64,000 nt of DNA from Nomia melanderi (lineage: Eukaryota; Arthropoda; Insecta; Hymenoptera; Halictidae): NCBI RefSeq assembly GCF_051020985.1, contig NC_134999.1, forward strand, positions 13,149,660-13,213,659, written 5' to 3'. Each line of letters opens with the position of its first letter. The first letter of the stretch is position 1. The notes under the pieces are model-generated. The model was not told the DNA's origin and made no database searches. It was given only the letters and a program-made list of their open reading frames with translations. Positions 34,251-45,068 of the stretch are shown here, one piece after another. A program made the position numbers and the translations under genes.

Positions 34251-36048
34251 ACTTATAACCTTTGCCTGAATTACTTTTTACCATCGCTTTTCAAGTTATC
34301 GAGTTTCGTCCACAAAACGGCTGTTTGGCCGCACTGTGCGACGCCGACGTTTCGCGAGAGGATCCAAAGCGAGATTTCCACCGAGCATTTTCCGCCGTGC
34401 ACGCGTACCAATCGTTGTATCTGGCTTAGCTAAACGATACACAGCGTCGTTCAATTAACTCCGAACGACGGAATCCAAAGGATTTAAGTGAGGCAAGGGA
34501 GGCGCGGCCGTGTGACGGCAATATTCAGACGCTCATTCCTCGGCGGCCATTGAGAATCAGGCTTACGTCGATATGACGCTCCGTCGAAATTGGCTCGACA
34601 TTTCACGCCGACTAACAATAAGCACTCGGCTGCGTTTCTCTTCGAGTGCTTTGCGCGAAATGCATCTAACCCATTCCCGTCGCGCGTCGCGTCGGTTGCA
34701 CGAGTATTTTTCTATTTTCCTTATCACCCGACGCTCGTAGATTTTATTGTAAATTTTACGGCGAGCCGTTCGGCACGTTTTGAAAACTCTTTTATTCGAT
34801 ATACTGTATACGAACGTAAACTGTTCTTTCCTGTTTTCATCTTTATGCATTGAAAGTGATAGAAATGAAATTCAATCAAGCCTTGACTGGCGAGAGGCTC
34901 CACTATGTGGCAGTGTGAACGATGTTTTTATTTATATTAACGCTTTGTTGACAATTTTACGCAGTTGTTCCATATGCCCGACTATTATGCCCTAAATAAT
35001 ATGAAAGTAAGACAATCTAAGTAAACTTTGATATACTTTATTTATATATAATGAAATGGAATGAAATTTTGACCTCAGCTCTTATATAATTTTGAATATT
35101 TTGCTTCTGTAGTATTCTATATTGTCTACGTTTCGAAAATTGGAATGACTGATATAAGTGCAAACACGTGTTAACTCATGACCGATCAACGATGTGTTAA
35201 TTAGACTTGATGAAAGATTGAGAGGTGTCGTTTTGGTTTATTGTATTAGAAGTGGTATTGATGTTTTTTCTATGTTTAGATATTATGTTATTTTAGTTGA
35301 GGTATTACTGAAAATCATTGACGATTCAGGGTTAATAGAATTATAGAAATTGTAAAATTTATTGTTCAGACGGTGTAAATTAAATTTCTTCTCCCGAATG
35401 CGTTGGGAATTGCTTATTACTGGTTAGAAAGGTCGCAGGTTAATCGATCAGCCGCACGATAAAAACATGCTCTCGATTTTTGAATTATTAATGAGATCAA
35501 GCATTTATTTTATTGAATTTCTTATTGTTAAGTTTGGATGCGTACGCTGAATTAAGGCATTTTTTCTTTTTATTCTGTTCTTATTGGGAAAACGAAGTAT
35601 TTTTAATTGGTTGTTTCAGTGTAGTTTTTTCTGAAATATTTTCTCCGTTCCCAGGTCTGTAATAAGGATGAATGAAAATGCTGCATGCTTATCTCGTGTC
35701 GCCCATATTTTACGAAAGGCAACAGTAGTATTAGAAATTGTAAAAAGTATGGAATAATAGACATATACGTTATCCAAGAATAATTAAAGCAATAAATTTC
35801 AGACTGTAATACGGCAATAAATAGCAAGTAATATTTACACAGTGGTACTACCGAATGTATTGTATAATATAACGATGCAGAGATTAACGCGACAAAAAAT
35901 AAATAATAAATTAAAAGCCAAACAAGAGTAGTCCGTGAAAAAAGAAGTAATAAACGTACTCCCATTCCCGCGTTTCGTTTGAAAACGAAAAACAAAATTT
36001 TTATCATTCCTCTTTACACTCGTCGAATTAAAAGCAATTATTTCACAA
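34251..36048. other. Intergenic; GC-richer island at about 34290-34760
   Basis: The island has overlapping open frames on both strands without recognised motifs. The rest is AT-rich, with two overlapping minus-strand frames at 35603-36110 that show no domain. Confidence 0.35.
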
Positions 36049-36293
36049 TTAACCCTTTGCACTCGAGAGGTGATTCTCGGTCGCCATTTGATTTGATCTA
36101 ACGAAACCACAAAGTGTTATATATAATATTAAGTTTTGTATAATGCACCAATATGTGAAATATTTATATAGAATAGCTTTCTTTCTTAATTTGCGTATGT
36201 TTTCTCATTAGTTCGTTTCAAATAGTATCGTGTATGTTTAATCGAAAAGTGTCGAATGTTTGTAGTGAAAAGCTTTCGAGTGCAAAGGGTTAA
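36049..36293 (+). mobile_element. TTAA element, family T1
   Basis: A 245-bp unit with ends TTAACCCTTTGCACTCGAG and TCGAGTGCAAAGGGTTAA. These are the cleanest T1 terminal repeats in the window. Subterminal AGGTGATTCTCGGTCGCC is as in the other copies. Confidence 0.92.
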
Positions 36294-36710
36294 TAATAAG
36301 AATTATCGCAAAGTGTACCTATTTATTAAAATTATGGTTTGAAAACGTCTGGATGTGGGCTTCAGAAATATGAAATAGAAAATATGGGGTTCTATTTAAG
36401 AATTGTGACGCCACCTTTACAGAACGTTTCAAGGTCACGTCACGGTCAAATACCTTCCGCCATGGCACGTAGTATTTCATACCCTGCAACTTTTGTTTGA
36501 CACGTTTGTTCGTATAACTAATTCTTTTCGAGATAATTCTGTATTTTTGATTCGATTCCCATACATTTTTTTAAATTCAATCTATTTTCGTCTCGGAAAC
36601 TATTGAGTTTTGGACGCACGTTCACTAGGGTCTTCTTACTTAGTTGAGTGAATTATACACGCTCTATCATCAATTGTGCGCAATCATTTTGTTACACCCT
36701 GTATATTACG
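36294..36710. other. Intergenic, nothing certain
   Basis: It includes TCAAGGTCA at 36429-36437, a nuclear-receptor half-site pattern, and TTACACCCTGTATATTA at about 36692, which looks like a transposon terminus but has no partner. Confidence 0.35.
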
Positions 36711-36874
36711 GTACCCTTTGCACTTGAGAGGTGACTCTTGCTCACCGCCTGATTTCATACGGTAAAACTACAAAATTTGATATTTAATATTATACCTTGT
36801 GCAAAGCATCAATTTGAAAAATACTGAAATAAAATAGCTTTGTTCCTCGATGTACGTGCGAGTTAAAGGGTTAA
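36711..36874 (+). mobile_element. TTAA element, family T1, internally deleted
   Basis: It starts TACCCTTTGCACTTGAGAGG without an intact TTAA and ends GAGTTAAAGGGTTAA. About 80 bases of the right half are missing. It lies 418 bases from the full copy at 36049, in the same orientation. Confidence 0.82.
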
Positions 36875-37733
36875 TATATATACAAATATAAATATATATT
36901 TGCCTAAACGTATTAAATACGGTCTAATTAACTCTCAGTTACCAATTTTCTGTGTCCAAGCAGCTCAATTTGCCAACCAGCGCTAATACCGCCATACACC
37001 TGGCTCTCCCGCCAAATTCGATACGGCCCCCGTTTTTTTCCTCGTTGTTTTTTCTGTTTTGTTTCTTTTTCGTCAGTCTGCAAATCGGATTCCACGAAGG
37101 ACGAGCAGGGAACAGCTAAAGTTTCCTTCGATTCGCCGAAACGGCGATTACACCTGGCCGGTGTGTCGTTTAGCTGGCGGGATCGGTTGAACTGCGCCCT
37201 AATTGCATGTACAAATATACAATTAAGGGTTCATTTGCGAGGCACCGGGCTAAGATATTCCAGTGAACATTTTGTTAATTGACTATTGGACGCGGTTGAA
37301 CGGAGGGTTAACAGAAGGCCGAGGGAAAGTAGGTACGGGCGGAGCGAGGCTGGCGCGAATTCGATTGCGACGACCGACTAACAAATTCGATTTAACCCTT
37401 TCGTCCCGAATGGTACACACGGCTACCACGTACGTTTTAAATTACCGGAAAGCTAGGGAACGCCTTAACACTTTGACTACCAAACACTCATCACAACCCT
37501 TGTGCAGTCGAAACAATTGTCTTAATTAACCCCTTGGCTACTGTTGCCTAAAGCCGCTTGAAAAATTTGGTTACTGGCAATAAGAAGAATACTAATAAAA
37601 AAATAAGTAAAATGTATTCGTTTAAATGAAGAATATATCATGTAGTATACAAAATGATTTAAATGGTTGTCAATGATAATTTTGATGAAAGCTAATTAAT
37701 GTAATATTGGAGTTCTCGGTATTTCAAGAGGAA
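36875..37733. other. Intergenic; GC-richer island at about 36960-37400
   Basis: No supported exon. Unpaired element-like starts are TTAACCCTTTCGTCCCG at 37392 and TTAACCCCTTGGCTACTG at 37526, which may be broken TTAA elements. Confidence 0.35.
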
Positions 37734-37953
37734 TAACACTAAAACCACCGAGCATTTAATACGATTAATATGTAATCTCTATAAGAATTGCAACAATCGA
37801 TTATTTCCAGTTTCTGCAGACATTCATTATAGTATTCAAGCGAGACCATTTATTTGCAAGATCATTTCGGATATTCAATGCTTCGAAGATATCGATAATT
37901 GCGAAACAAACAAACCGAAACCAGTCATTTCGACTGGTATAGTAGTTCAGATT
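37734..37953 (+). mobile_element. TTAA element, family B
   Basis: It starts TAACACTAAAACCACCGAGC and ends GACTGGTATAGTAGTTCAG, with the terminal TTAA sites mutated. Its interior links the 7905-8050 (reverse), 19850 and 21866 copies. Confidence 0.8.
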
Positions 37954-38281
37954 TGTTGAGACTGTTATTGTTTGTTTTACTGGCACGGAAAAGTTCAGGC
38001 ATACAGTGAAGAATCATTTGTCAGTGTGCTAGTGTCACCGATGATGCAAAAAGCTCTTGAGGGAAGCAGGGTCTTCCTCGCTTCTTGGCAGTCTTCTATC
38101 CCTCGCTTATCGTGAACGCCGCACGTAACGAGAAAAGAAATTCTATGCCCCTCAAGCGGCACACTCCGCCGTCATTGATGATACTGACCTATCTAGCAAT
38201 TTGAATTTTCAGCTCGGCGTGCACATTTCGCTTACGATACTCAGTTTGTATTGTTGCCAAAATTAGAATTAATAAGAAGAA
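37954..38281. other. Intergenic, small GC-richer patch
   Basis: 38060-38230 is GC-richer without a recognised gene. Confidence 0.3.
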
Positions 38282-38527
38282 ATTCCGAATTTGCACTTGT
38301 TATTATGCTGGAGATGACTATACAAATTCGTTCTAGAACATTGGAAATTGTTTGAGAAAGTGGCATAATTTATAAGATTATAAAAATTAAATCTTATTAT
38401 AATGATATTAAATAAAATAAATATAAAACGTTGAATTCCGATGTGAATTACTTCAATTCGTTTCCCTAAAATTAAATACAAGTTTACACCCAACAATATT
38501 GAAAGTAAATCGAGTGCAAAGGGTTAA
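38282..38527 (-). mobile_element. TTAA element, family T6, uninterrupted reverse copy
   Basis: It ends CGAGTGCAAAGGGTTAA at 38527 and has a decayed left end near CCGAATTTGCACTTG. It is the reference for the interrupted 24414-24891 element. A minus-strand open frame inside (38269-38496) parallels that at 24442 because both are the same repeat. Confidence 0.83.
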
Positions 38528-41457
38528 CGCAAGTTTGACAATATTGATGGACACTTAACAGAAATTTTTCTTGAAAATCATTTAACAAACTGTTGAAAGG
38601 AGAGTGTCCTCGAAAATAAAACTAACAAATGATTGAATTGAGACTGCTAGTATTTAATAAAGAATATACTGAAATAATAAAATCATGAATTCTGAATAAT
38701 TAAAATTTATATAATTACAATAAAATATTATCTGATTTACCAAAATTTACCAACTTTCGCATCTCTATATTTTCTAAGTACATGATATATAAACAAAAAT
38801 TTTAAATAATATGTAGCTTGTTATCTAACCTCCCCAGCAGTTATCCAAATAATTTTCAAAAAATTGCAAAACCATCAGATTCAGTATAGAAACGTTTTGC
38901 AGGTAGAACGGTTAATTTCGAATTATTTGATCTTATTCCCTATAAATTTCGAACATTTATGGGAAGGTAGCGTTTCATAATGGGAAGGATTATCGGTACC
39001 ATTGCCATGTTATCGTCTACTACAATAAATCCGATTTACTCATACGGGGAAGCTTTTCCTTTGGGGTAAAATCGACGGTCCCGATGCCTACAGAAATGAT
39101 TTTTTCCCTTTCCTTTGGGAAAGAGGTCCCTCGTGGTGGATATTTCGATAAGACGGATGGCTGAGTCGTTATCGGTATTGGATTACAATGAAGGAACGCT
39201 CGGTTTATAATGCAAATAAATCTCCGGCAATATAAATCACATTTTTCTTCCCGCGACGATCAGATTGGGCGTGTTCCCGTTTTAAGTTGGAAGCACTGGA
39301 CTACTTTCGGAAGCACGATTCCTTTGAATTTCATGATTCCAAATCTGGGAAGCATATGTATATTCTACTCGTGTACAAATAATATAAATGGGGGGCTTCT
39401 TCTTGTGATCTTATCTAGCATTGATTTCTAAGTTATTGGATTGGATTAGTTCTTTAACTTTTAAGGGTTGACAGTTTTTTAGTGATACTCATTTCATGTA
39501 TAGGCAATCGAATATTGGATAAACGTAGGGGAAATGGCGGTAGCACTACTAATATAATAAAATGGAAGGTATGTGTAAAACTGTAGTGAGTGTGATAAAT
39601 AGAAATGTTATGAAAATATTTTAGTGTAGGGTTTTTGTTGTTTGAAAGGGTGAAGGAATTTTCGGTATTTAACGAAACATTTGGAAATATTTAAGAAAAT
39701 ATTTGAAAATGTTATGCATATTTGTAATGTTTTAATTTCTACTCTTTTAAAAACTGAAGCATGAAGTGTTATTATTGAAAGGGAATACTTTCTCCTCGAA
39801 AATTTTTAAACATTAGTATGCGAACGTCATTTGTATTAACGAGAAAAGTGAATTATGCTGAAACGGTAGTGTGACAGAGACTCTAAATTACCTTGTTATA
39901 TATATGCCAGGTAAATCGTGACGCATGAGTAATTTCGGAATTGTGCAGAAGTTTTTTCAAAGGAATCGTCAAGATTCATAAATCTCGTAGCGGAACTGCG
40001 CGAAGTTTGCCTCCTAAATCTAAGGGAACAATCCTCGACTACGGATTTCCTTGATTGAGATCATTATTCCTTGAAATAATATCCACCATGTCGTCATTGA
40101 CAACGTAATTTCGTTCATTTACTAATGTAACACATCATTCTTTTTGTAATCTTTATTTAACTGTTTCTTTTTATTTTACGTATCGAAACAATATTTCTAT
40201 AACATTAAATTAGCCAAAAAGTCCTGTCGTATTCTTTCAAGAAATTTTCAAGATTTTCACACTGTTAAAAGTATAATCTAATCTAAATTGGAAACCGTAA
40301 AAAATAGTGAACCTAATTTAAATTGGAAACCGTTAAAAACAGTCAATCTAATTTAAATTAGAATTCATTAAACTATACGTTGCCGATGTTGCTCGATAAA
40401 TTTCAACATTTCCCAATATTTTCATTTACAAAATTCACTCGCATATTATATAAAAGTCATATTGAAAAAGAAATCACTATTCGACCATTCTATTATTGAA
40501 TATTCTGTTACTATTATTATTATTATTAATATTTAACATAATCTTATGTTACATTTATTTATATAATATAATATAATGAATGTTATTATATTATAATAAA
40601 TGATGTTTAATAACATCAATTTTTAATCATAAAAGAAACTGAAAATCGAACACTTGAAGCAGATGGCACTTTGGAAAAATCGAGTTCCATGCGTTTTGAC
40701 AAAGGCATTATAATAAAGTATTGTGTAACACAATTTCTCAGTTCCCGAGAAGAATAATTTGATGGGGAATAGGAGGATAAAAGGATCAGCGCTTGAAACT
40801 TTGATCCCAGACGAGAAACAGCAAATATTATAACTAACATTCCGCGAGGGAGGAGAAATCTGCCTCACTTTTCGCCCGTTTGCCCGGTGATATATTGCGA
40901 AGCCAACGTGAGATCGAACCCTCTATAAATTATCCGTGGTTTGCCCGCCGAGCTTTCCAACAGATGCAAGCTACTTGAGAAATCTTAAGGTTGTTCTTTA
41001 CTGGTGACGACAGCTGTTTCTGTGTACTTGTCGGAGCTACTGACACTATTAGCGTGCGACGTGTAGGAAATTCTCAACATTCTCGTGAAAAGTGATGTTA
41101 CTTTACTCGATATTTCTACGGTTAAAGGTTAATAACTTCCGCTACACAGAAGAAGACGGAGACCGAATATATTTCACTTAGTCGTCTTAATTTTTCAACA
41201 AAGAAATGTCCATCACAATTGTTGAAAAAAAATGAAGATGATTAACGATGTTCATTGATTATATTCAGATATAACCAACATTTTCGATGTAAGAATGGTT
41301 ATGAATATAAAAAATGCTATGATGACAAGTGATAAGTTGTAAAGTGTAACAATGAAATATGGTAACATTTAATATCTTTGAATATAATATGTTACCTAAT
41401 AGTTATAAAAATGGAATAAAGGAAAATGAAAGTGATCGTGAATATGTTGAAAAATGG
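38528..41457. other. Intergenic; GC-richer islands at about 38930-39330 and 40860-41060
   Basis: No gene was recognised. The second island has CTCTATAAATT at about 40922-40932, a weak TATA-like match. AT simple repeats lie at about 40500-40620. Confidence 0.35.
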
Positions 41458-41810
41458 AACACAATTTTGTACTAGAGTTAATCGTAAATAACTCAATGAA
41501 AAGGAACATATGTTATTACATATCACGCTATTGTATTTTATTTGTAATTCTCTACTAGAACCAATAGTAAACAACTCGACAAAAAAGAAAGAACCACGCC
41601 GCGGTATCACGGCATCACAATTTATTTACAGTTCTCTTCTGAAATCGACCGCAAATAGCTCAACAAAGAAACACATTTCACAGCATCACGCCAGCATATT
41701 TTATTTATAATTCTCGACTGGAACTGATCGTAAATAACTCGATGAAAAGAGAAAGACATAAGGTAACGGCGCCTAATATGTAACGCTACAGTATTTTGGA
41801 AAATAAATAG
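41458..41810. repeat. Tandem repeat, about 85-95 bp, three to four copies
   Basis: Units share TTTTATTTGTAATTCTC, CTAGAACCAATAGTAAA, AACTCGA and AAAAGAAAG, then a CATCACG stretch. Copies start near 41458, 41533, 41619 and 41699, with moderate divergence and small indels. Confidence 0.72.
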
Positions 41811-42529
41811 CTTAATGTGTCAGTTACCGTAGGAAATACTTGATTAGTAATAGAAAACAATTATATTAATAGGTGGGCATCAATTAAGAATTTCTCATTG
41901 AATGCGTCATTGTATTTGGTAGTACGTGAAATTTCCTGAAAGATGAGTCGAATAGTCAAATTGCTTAATATAGATAAGTCAACAAATTTTATTTTTCCAT
42001 GATTGATCATTGAGCGTTCGTTTTTCGCTATTCAAAAGCAATTCGCTGCAAATTTGTTTTCTTTTTAGAACAGTTACTGTTTTTCTGTTGGAATACATGG
42101 GTTACATTCTTCGTTAACGTTACACTTTATTATGTTATATTTCTATTTTATATTGCCAATTACAAAGATAACAATAATGGTAAGATAATACGCAATCTAC
42201 AAAACAAAGAAAAAAGGAAAAAAATTGACGTAATGTAAGTCCAAAAAACTGGAAAATTCGTTATTCGTCCTTTCTAATTTCATAAATATTCATCTCCTAA
42301 AGAAAGTGAGTTTCGTTTGTAAATTACTTAGCTGTCCCATAGCTGGTGCCACTTTTTCAGATCGCTGTTTTTATCTTTATTTCCATATTTTACCATAGAT
42401 ATTTAAATTCTTACATTCTTGTCAATCAGTGCACGTTAATTAATATCCCCGTGTCTCGATGCGAGTTTCATTGGAAAGAATCCATATCAGTCGTTTCGGC
42501 AAGCGTTTCATCAAATCAGGTGTTCGATA
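41811..42529. other. Intergenic, nothing recognised
   Basis: AT-rich. No gene or element ends were found. Confidence 0.5.
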
Positions 42530-43140
42530 TTAGACGCCGTTACCTTATGTGTCGATAGCCCCGAGGGCGTCGAACAACTGCTCGCTAAATATCTACTCGA
42601 GATTCGAATTGGTCTCACGGCGAACGAAGTGCATTCAGCGACGCCGTGAAGTGTCATTAAGACGCGCTTCAGTTTTAAACGTTGAAACGCCGCGCGCCGG
42701 GCTGCAGGTGGCCCCGCGTTGACCTGTGATTAGCGAAACGACGCGATTCCAGTCGACTCCCGTGGGTGCAAAAAAACAGAGGGAATAAAAATAGACGCAT
42801 AATCGCGTTATTTTCTCGGCCGTCCCGCCTTTTTCCAGCCGCCCACGCCGCGAGAGCAGAACAAACGACGCTTTTAAGAAGCGCACGCCCTCCTCGCGCG
42901 GGATTCCCTTCTCCGAGTGGGAGAATATTGTTACTGCAGCCGCTTTGTGCCAATGGAAATTGTTTTGAAGCCGGTTACCCCGAAGTTGAACGAAGTTAAT
43001 TGCTCCGCAGTTCGACGAGGAGCCGCGTTGCGCCCCGGGAAGGCCAACTTTAAGGAGCAACGGTGATTATTATTTTCGCGTTCGGAGCGGATGTATTAGC
43101 TTTCACTTTTCTTCCGACAAATTTGATGTGAACTCCGTCT
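42530..43140. other. GC-rich island, no supported gene
   Basis: It has long open frames on both strands (42635-43060 minus, 42766-42999 plus). None of the products was recognised, and the frames overlap antiparallel as expected from GC-rich DNA. It is a candidate regulatory or 5' exon region. Confidence 0.3.
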
Positions 43141-43169
43141 GCGGTTTGATATTGCGATTGTCAAGAAGA

Positions 43170-43396
43170 TTAACTCTTAGAGTGGCAACGTCGCTGCGAG
43201 CGACGCTAAATATTTCTCCAAAAACTGCCGGCGTCGCTCTTGGTGATTCTTTGTTTTTGACAGCAGTAAATGTAATTTATCAATGGAATTTTTCATATTT
43301 TCTGTTGTTCTCTCTTTATTTGTTGCTCAGATTATACATTATGATGTAACGTTTTTTTCATTTTCATTTAATTATAAATGGCACTCAAAGGGTTAA
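43170..43396 (+). mobile_element. TTAA element (TTAACTCTTAGAGTGGCA)
   Basis: A 227-bp unit from TTAACTCTTAGAGTGGCAAC to TGGCACTCAAAGGGTTAA. Just inside the left end, GTCGCTGCGAGCGAC forms a hairpin-capable inverted pair. Confidence 0.72.
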
Positions 43397-43412
43397 ATAT
43401 ATTTTTTGAACG

Positions 43413-43558
43413 TTAACGCATTCGCGATCATTGACGTGAATTCACGTTTTGTTAGATTCTATTCCTGACTGCTGTCTGCGTGAATTCACGTTTCTTCGAA
43501 TGTAATAACTTTCAAAATATTTGATTCCTCTGTTCTTTTCTCTTTTCTGCGTGTGTCT
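43413..43558. mobile_element. Probable left part of a TTAA element with twin palindromes
   Basis: It starts TTAACGCATTCGCGATC. The perfect palindrome ACGTGAATTCACGT is at 43434-43447 and CGTGAATTCACG at 43479-43490. The matching right end was not found, possibly because of the insertion at 43559. Confidence 0.45.
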
Positions 43559-43804
43559 TTAACACATTCCGTGCCACGTGTGCCATTCGTCGCATACGCG
43601 CAATTTTGGTAAGGAAACATTTATTGTGAGACATGTGTCAAAGAATAGTGGTACACGTCGCGAAGCAGCGACAACGTAAGGAAATATTATTAAAATATAT
43701 ATACAAGTCACGAGAAACTTGAATGTAACTTAGTATTTCATTTAAGACATCAGTGCAATTCATCAGCAAAATATAACTGAAATTTCTAGTACGGAATGTG
43801 TTAA
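43559..43804 (+). mobile_element. TTAA element (TTAACACATTCCGTGCCACG)
   Basis: A 246-bp unit from TTAACACATTCCGTGCCACG to CTAGTACGGAATGTGTTAA. Subterminal CATTCGTCGC and, near the middle, GTCGCGAAGCAGCGAC form a further inverted pair. Confidence 0.82.
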
Positions 43805-44857
43805 CGGAAAGTTGTCCGTTTGAAGTAACAGATCTTTAAGACTAATATTTCAAAACGATGACAAAATTTCACTCTGTCGATCTCTTGGACTATGTTATTT
43901 TTGTCGAAGCTAAAGCATTGTTTCTTCAAAATAACAGTTAATAAATTACTAGAGAAAAAAAGATTTCCACGTTCATTCTGTGTATAGGTTCACTCTAAAG
44001 TACACGAAGTAACTCAGGAAAATAATATTAAACTCAAACTCAAAGAAACTGAATGATTTGTATTTAGCGAGCTAATTATGAAACAAGGAGTTGAATGAAG
44101 TTTCATTAAGTTGTATATTTTAGACGTCAGAAAAGTATTCTTTTACTTTAAATAACAATTCATTTTGTTCTCATATATTAAATACTAAATCAATGTATTA
44201 TTACAAAATATATTTAAGAATACTTGAAAATCGATCTAATGTATCTTTCATTAAACTGATTATCATTCAGGCTCAACTTCGCCCATGTTAATTCCTTAAT
44301 AGTTACTGGAGATGTTGCTTACATGAAAATGCTTGGGACAGGCTTATCCGGAATTACAGGAAATAGCGTCTGGGATGTTCCCAGTTCGTGCTTATGGACG
44401 GTTATCTCTGATTGGTCGAGTAAGCATTCACAATAATTTCCTTCAGCGACAGTTTTCTACCCTCGCAGACTAACGTGCGGAATTTTGCTTTCGCCCGTCG
44501 TCAATCTATATTCTCACGAATCATATTTCCGCAATGATTTCCCATGTTACACTATATTATGAAAATTTCCAAGATTGGACTTCTACTTTCCGAGTTATTT
44601 CGTTTTTATGGAAGATATCGAGTTTTTTGTTTGCAGGCAGATAAAGAAATGATTCTCTCGTTGAATTAATATTTCATCAAACATCTCAAATGTTGGTGTA
44701 TGGAATTTGAACGTTGCATAAAACTTTGATCTTGTTTTTCCAGTGGATTATTCAAATAATGTTTCACAGAAATTAACCGTGTATAATTTTAGTTATCAAG
44801 TATATTACACTGCTTAATAATGAACGTATCGGAAAGATTTTCTTTCGCGATACTTAC
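43805..44857. other. Intergenic, nothing recognised
   Basis: AT-rich with a slightly GC-richer patch at 44280-44540. No exon was found. Confidence 0.45.
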
Positions 44858-45013
44858 ACACAGCTGCCAGCATTTCACAAGGTCCTTAAAGCAGTTTTGG
44901 ATAGCACTTTCTGGAATGCTGCCCAACTGCACTGTCACAGGTGCTTGAATGGTTTCAATCTTAATATCACGGTGACCTTTTACTGCTGGTACAATTCGGA
45001 GATTAAAGAAAAG
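44858..45013 (-). pseudogene. Mariner transposase C-terminal fossil
   Basis: Read on the minus strand, about 50 codons without a stop give FFNLRIVPAVKGHRDIKIET and then IPESAIQNCFKDLVKCWQLC. This fits the C-terminus of mariner transposases: an FFLFPxLK-like segment, KGxxF, a helix with IxxIQ, then IPxxAxxxCFxxWxxRW. Conserved tryptophan and DYFEGD-like tail positions are lost. The catalytic D,D34D region is absent, so this is a decayed fragment. The family call is from pattern recognition and is fairly sure. Confidence 0.7.
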
Positions 45014-45036
45014 AGCGCGATATGATAAATAAATCG

Positions 45037-45068
45037 AATTAATTGATTAATTAATTAATTAATTAATT
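45037..45068. repeat. (TTAA)n microsatellite
   Basis: About seven copies of ATTA, next to the mariner fossil. Confidence 0.9.

Noticed and set aside
36429..36437. Nuclear-receptor site TCAAGGTCA (and TCAAGGCCA at 13027-13035)
   Set aside because: Nine-base matches of this type are expected by chance in 64 kb and no promoter lies beside them.
36692..36708. Transposon-like terminus TTACACCCTGTATATTA, and TACAGGGTGTTCTC near 50116
   Set aside because: Each looks like a known type of insect element end, but no inverted partner or target duplication was found nearby.
40922..40932. TATA-like CTCTATAAATT near a GC-richer patch
   Set aside because: The match is weak in AT-rich DNA, with no initiator or exon downstream.
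42635..43060. 141-codon minus-strand open frame in a GC-rich island
   Set aside because: No recognised domain, an antiparallel overlapping frame, and few stop codons expected from GC-rich DNA.
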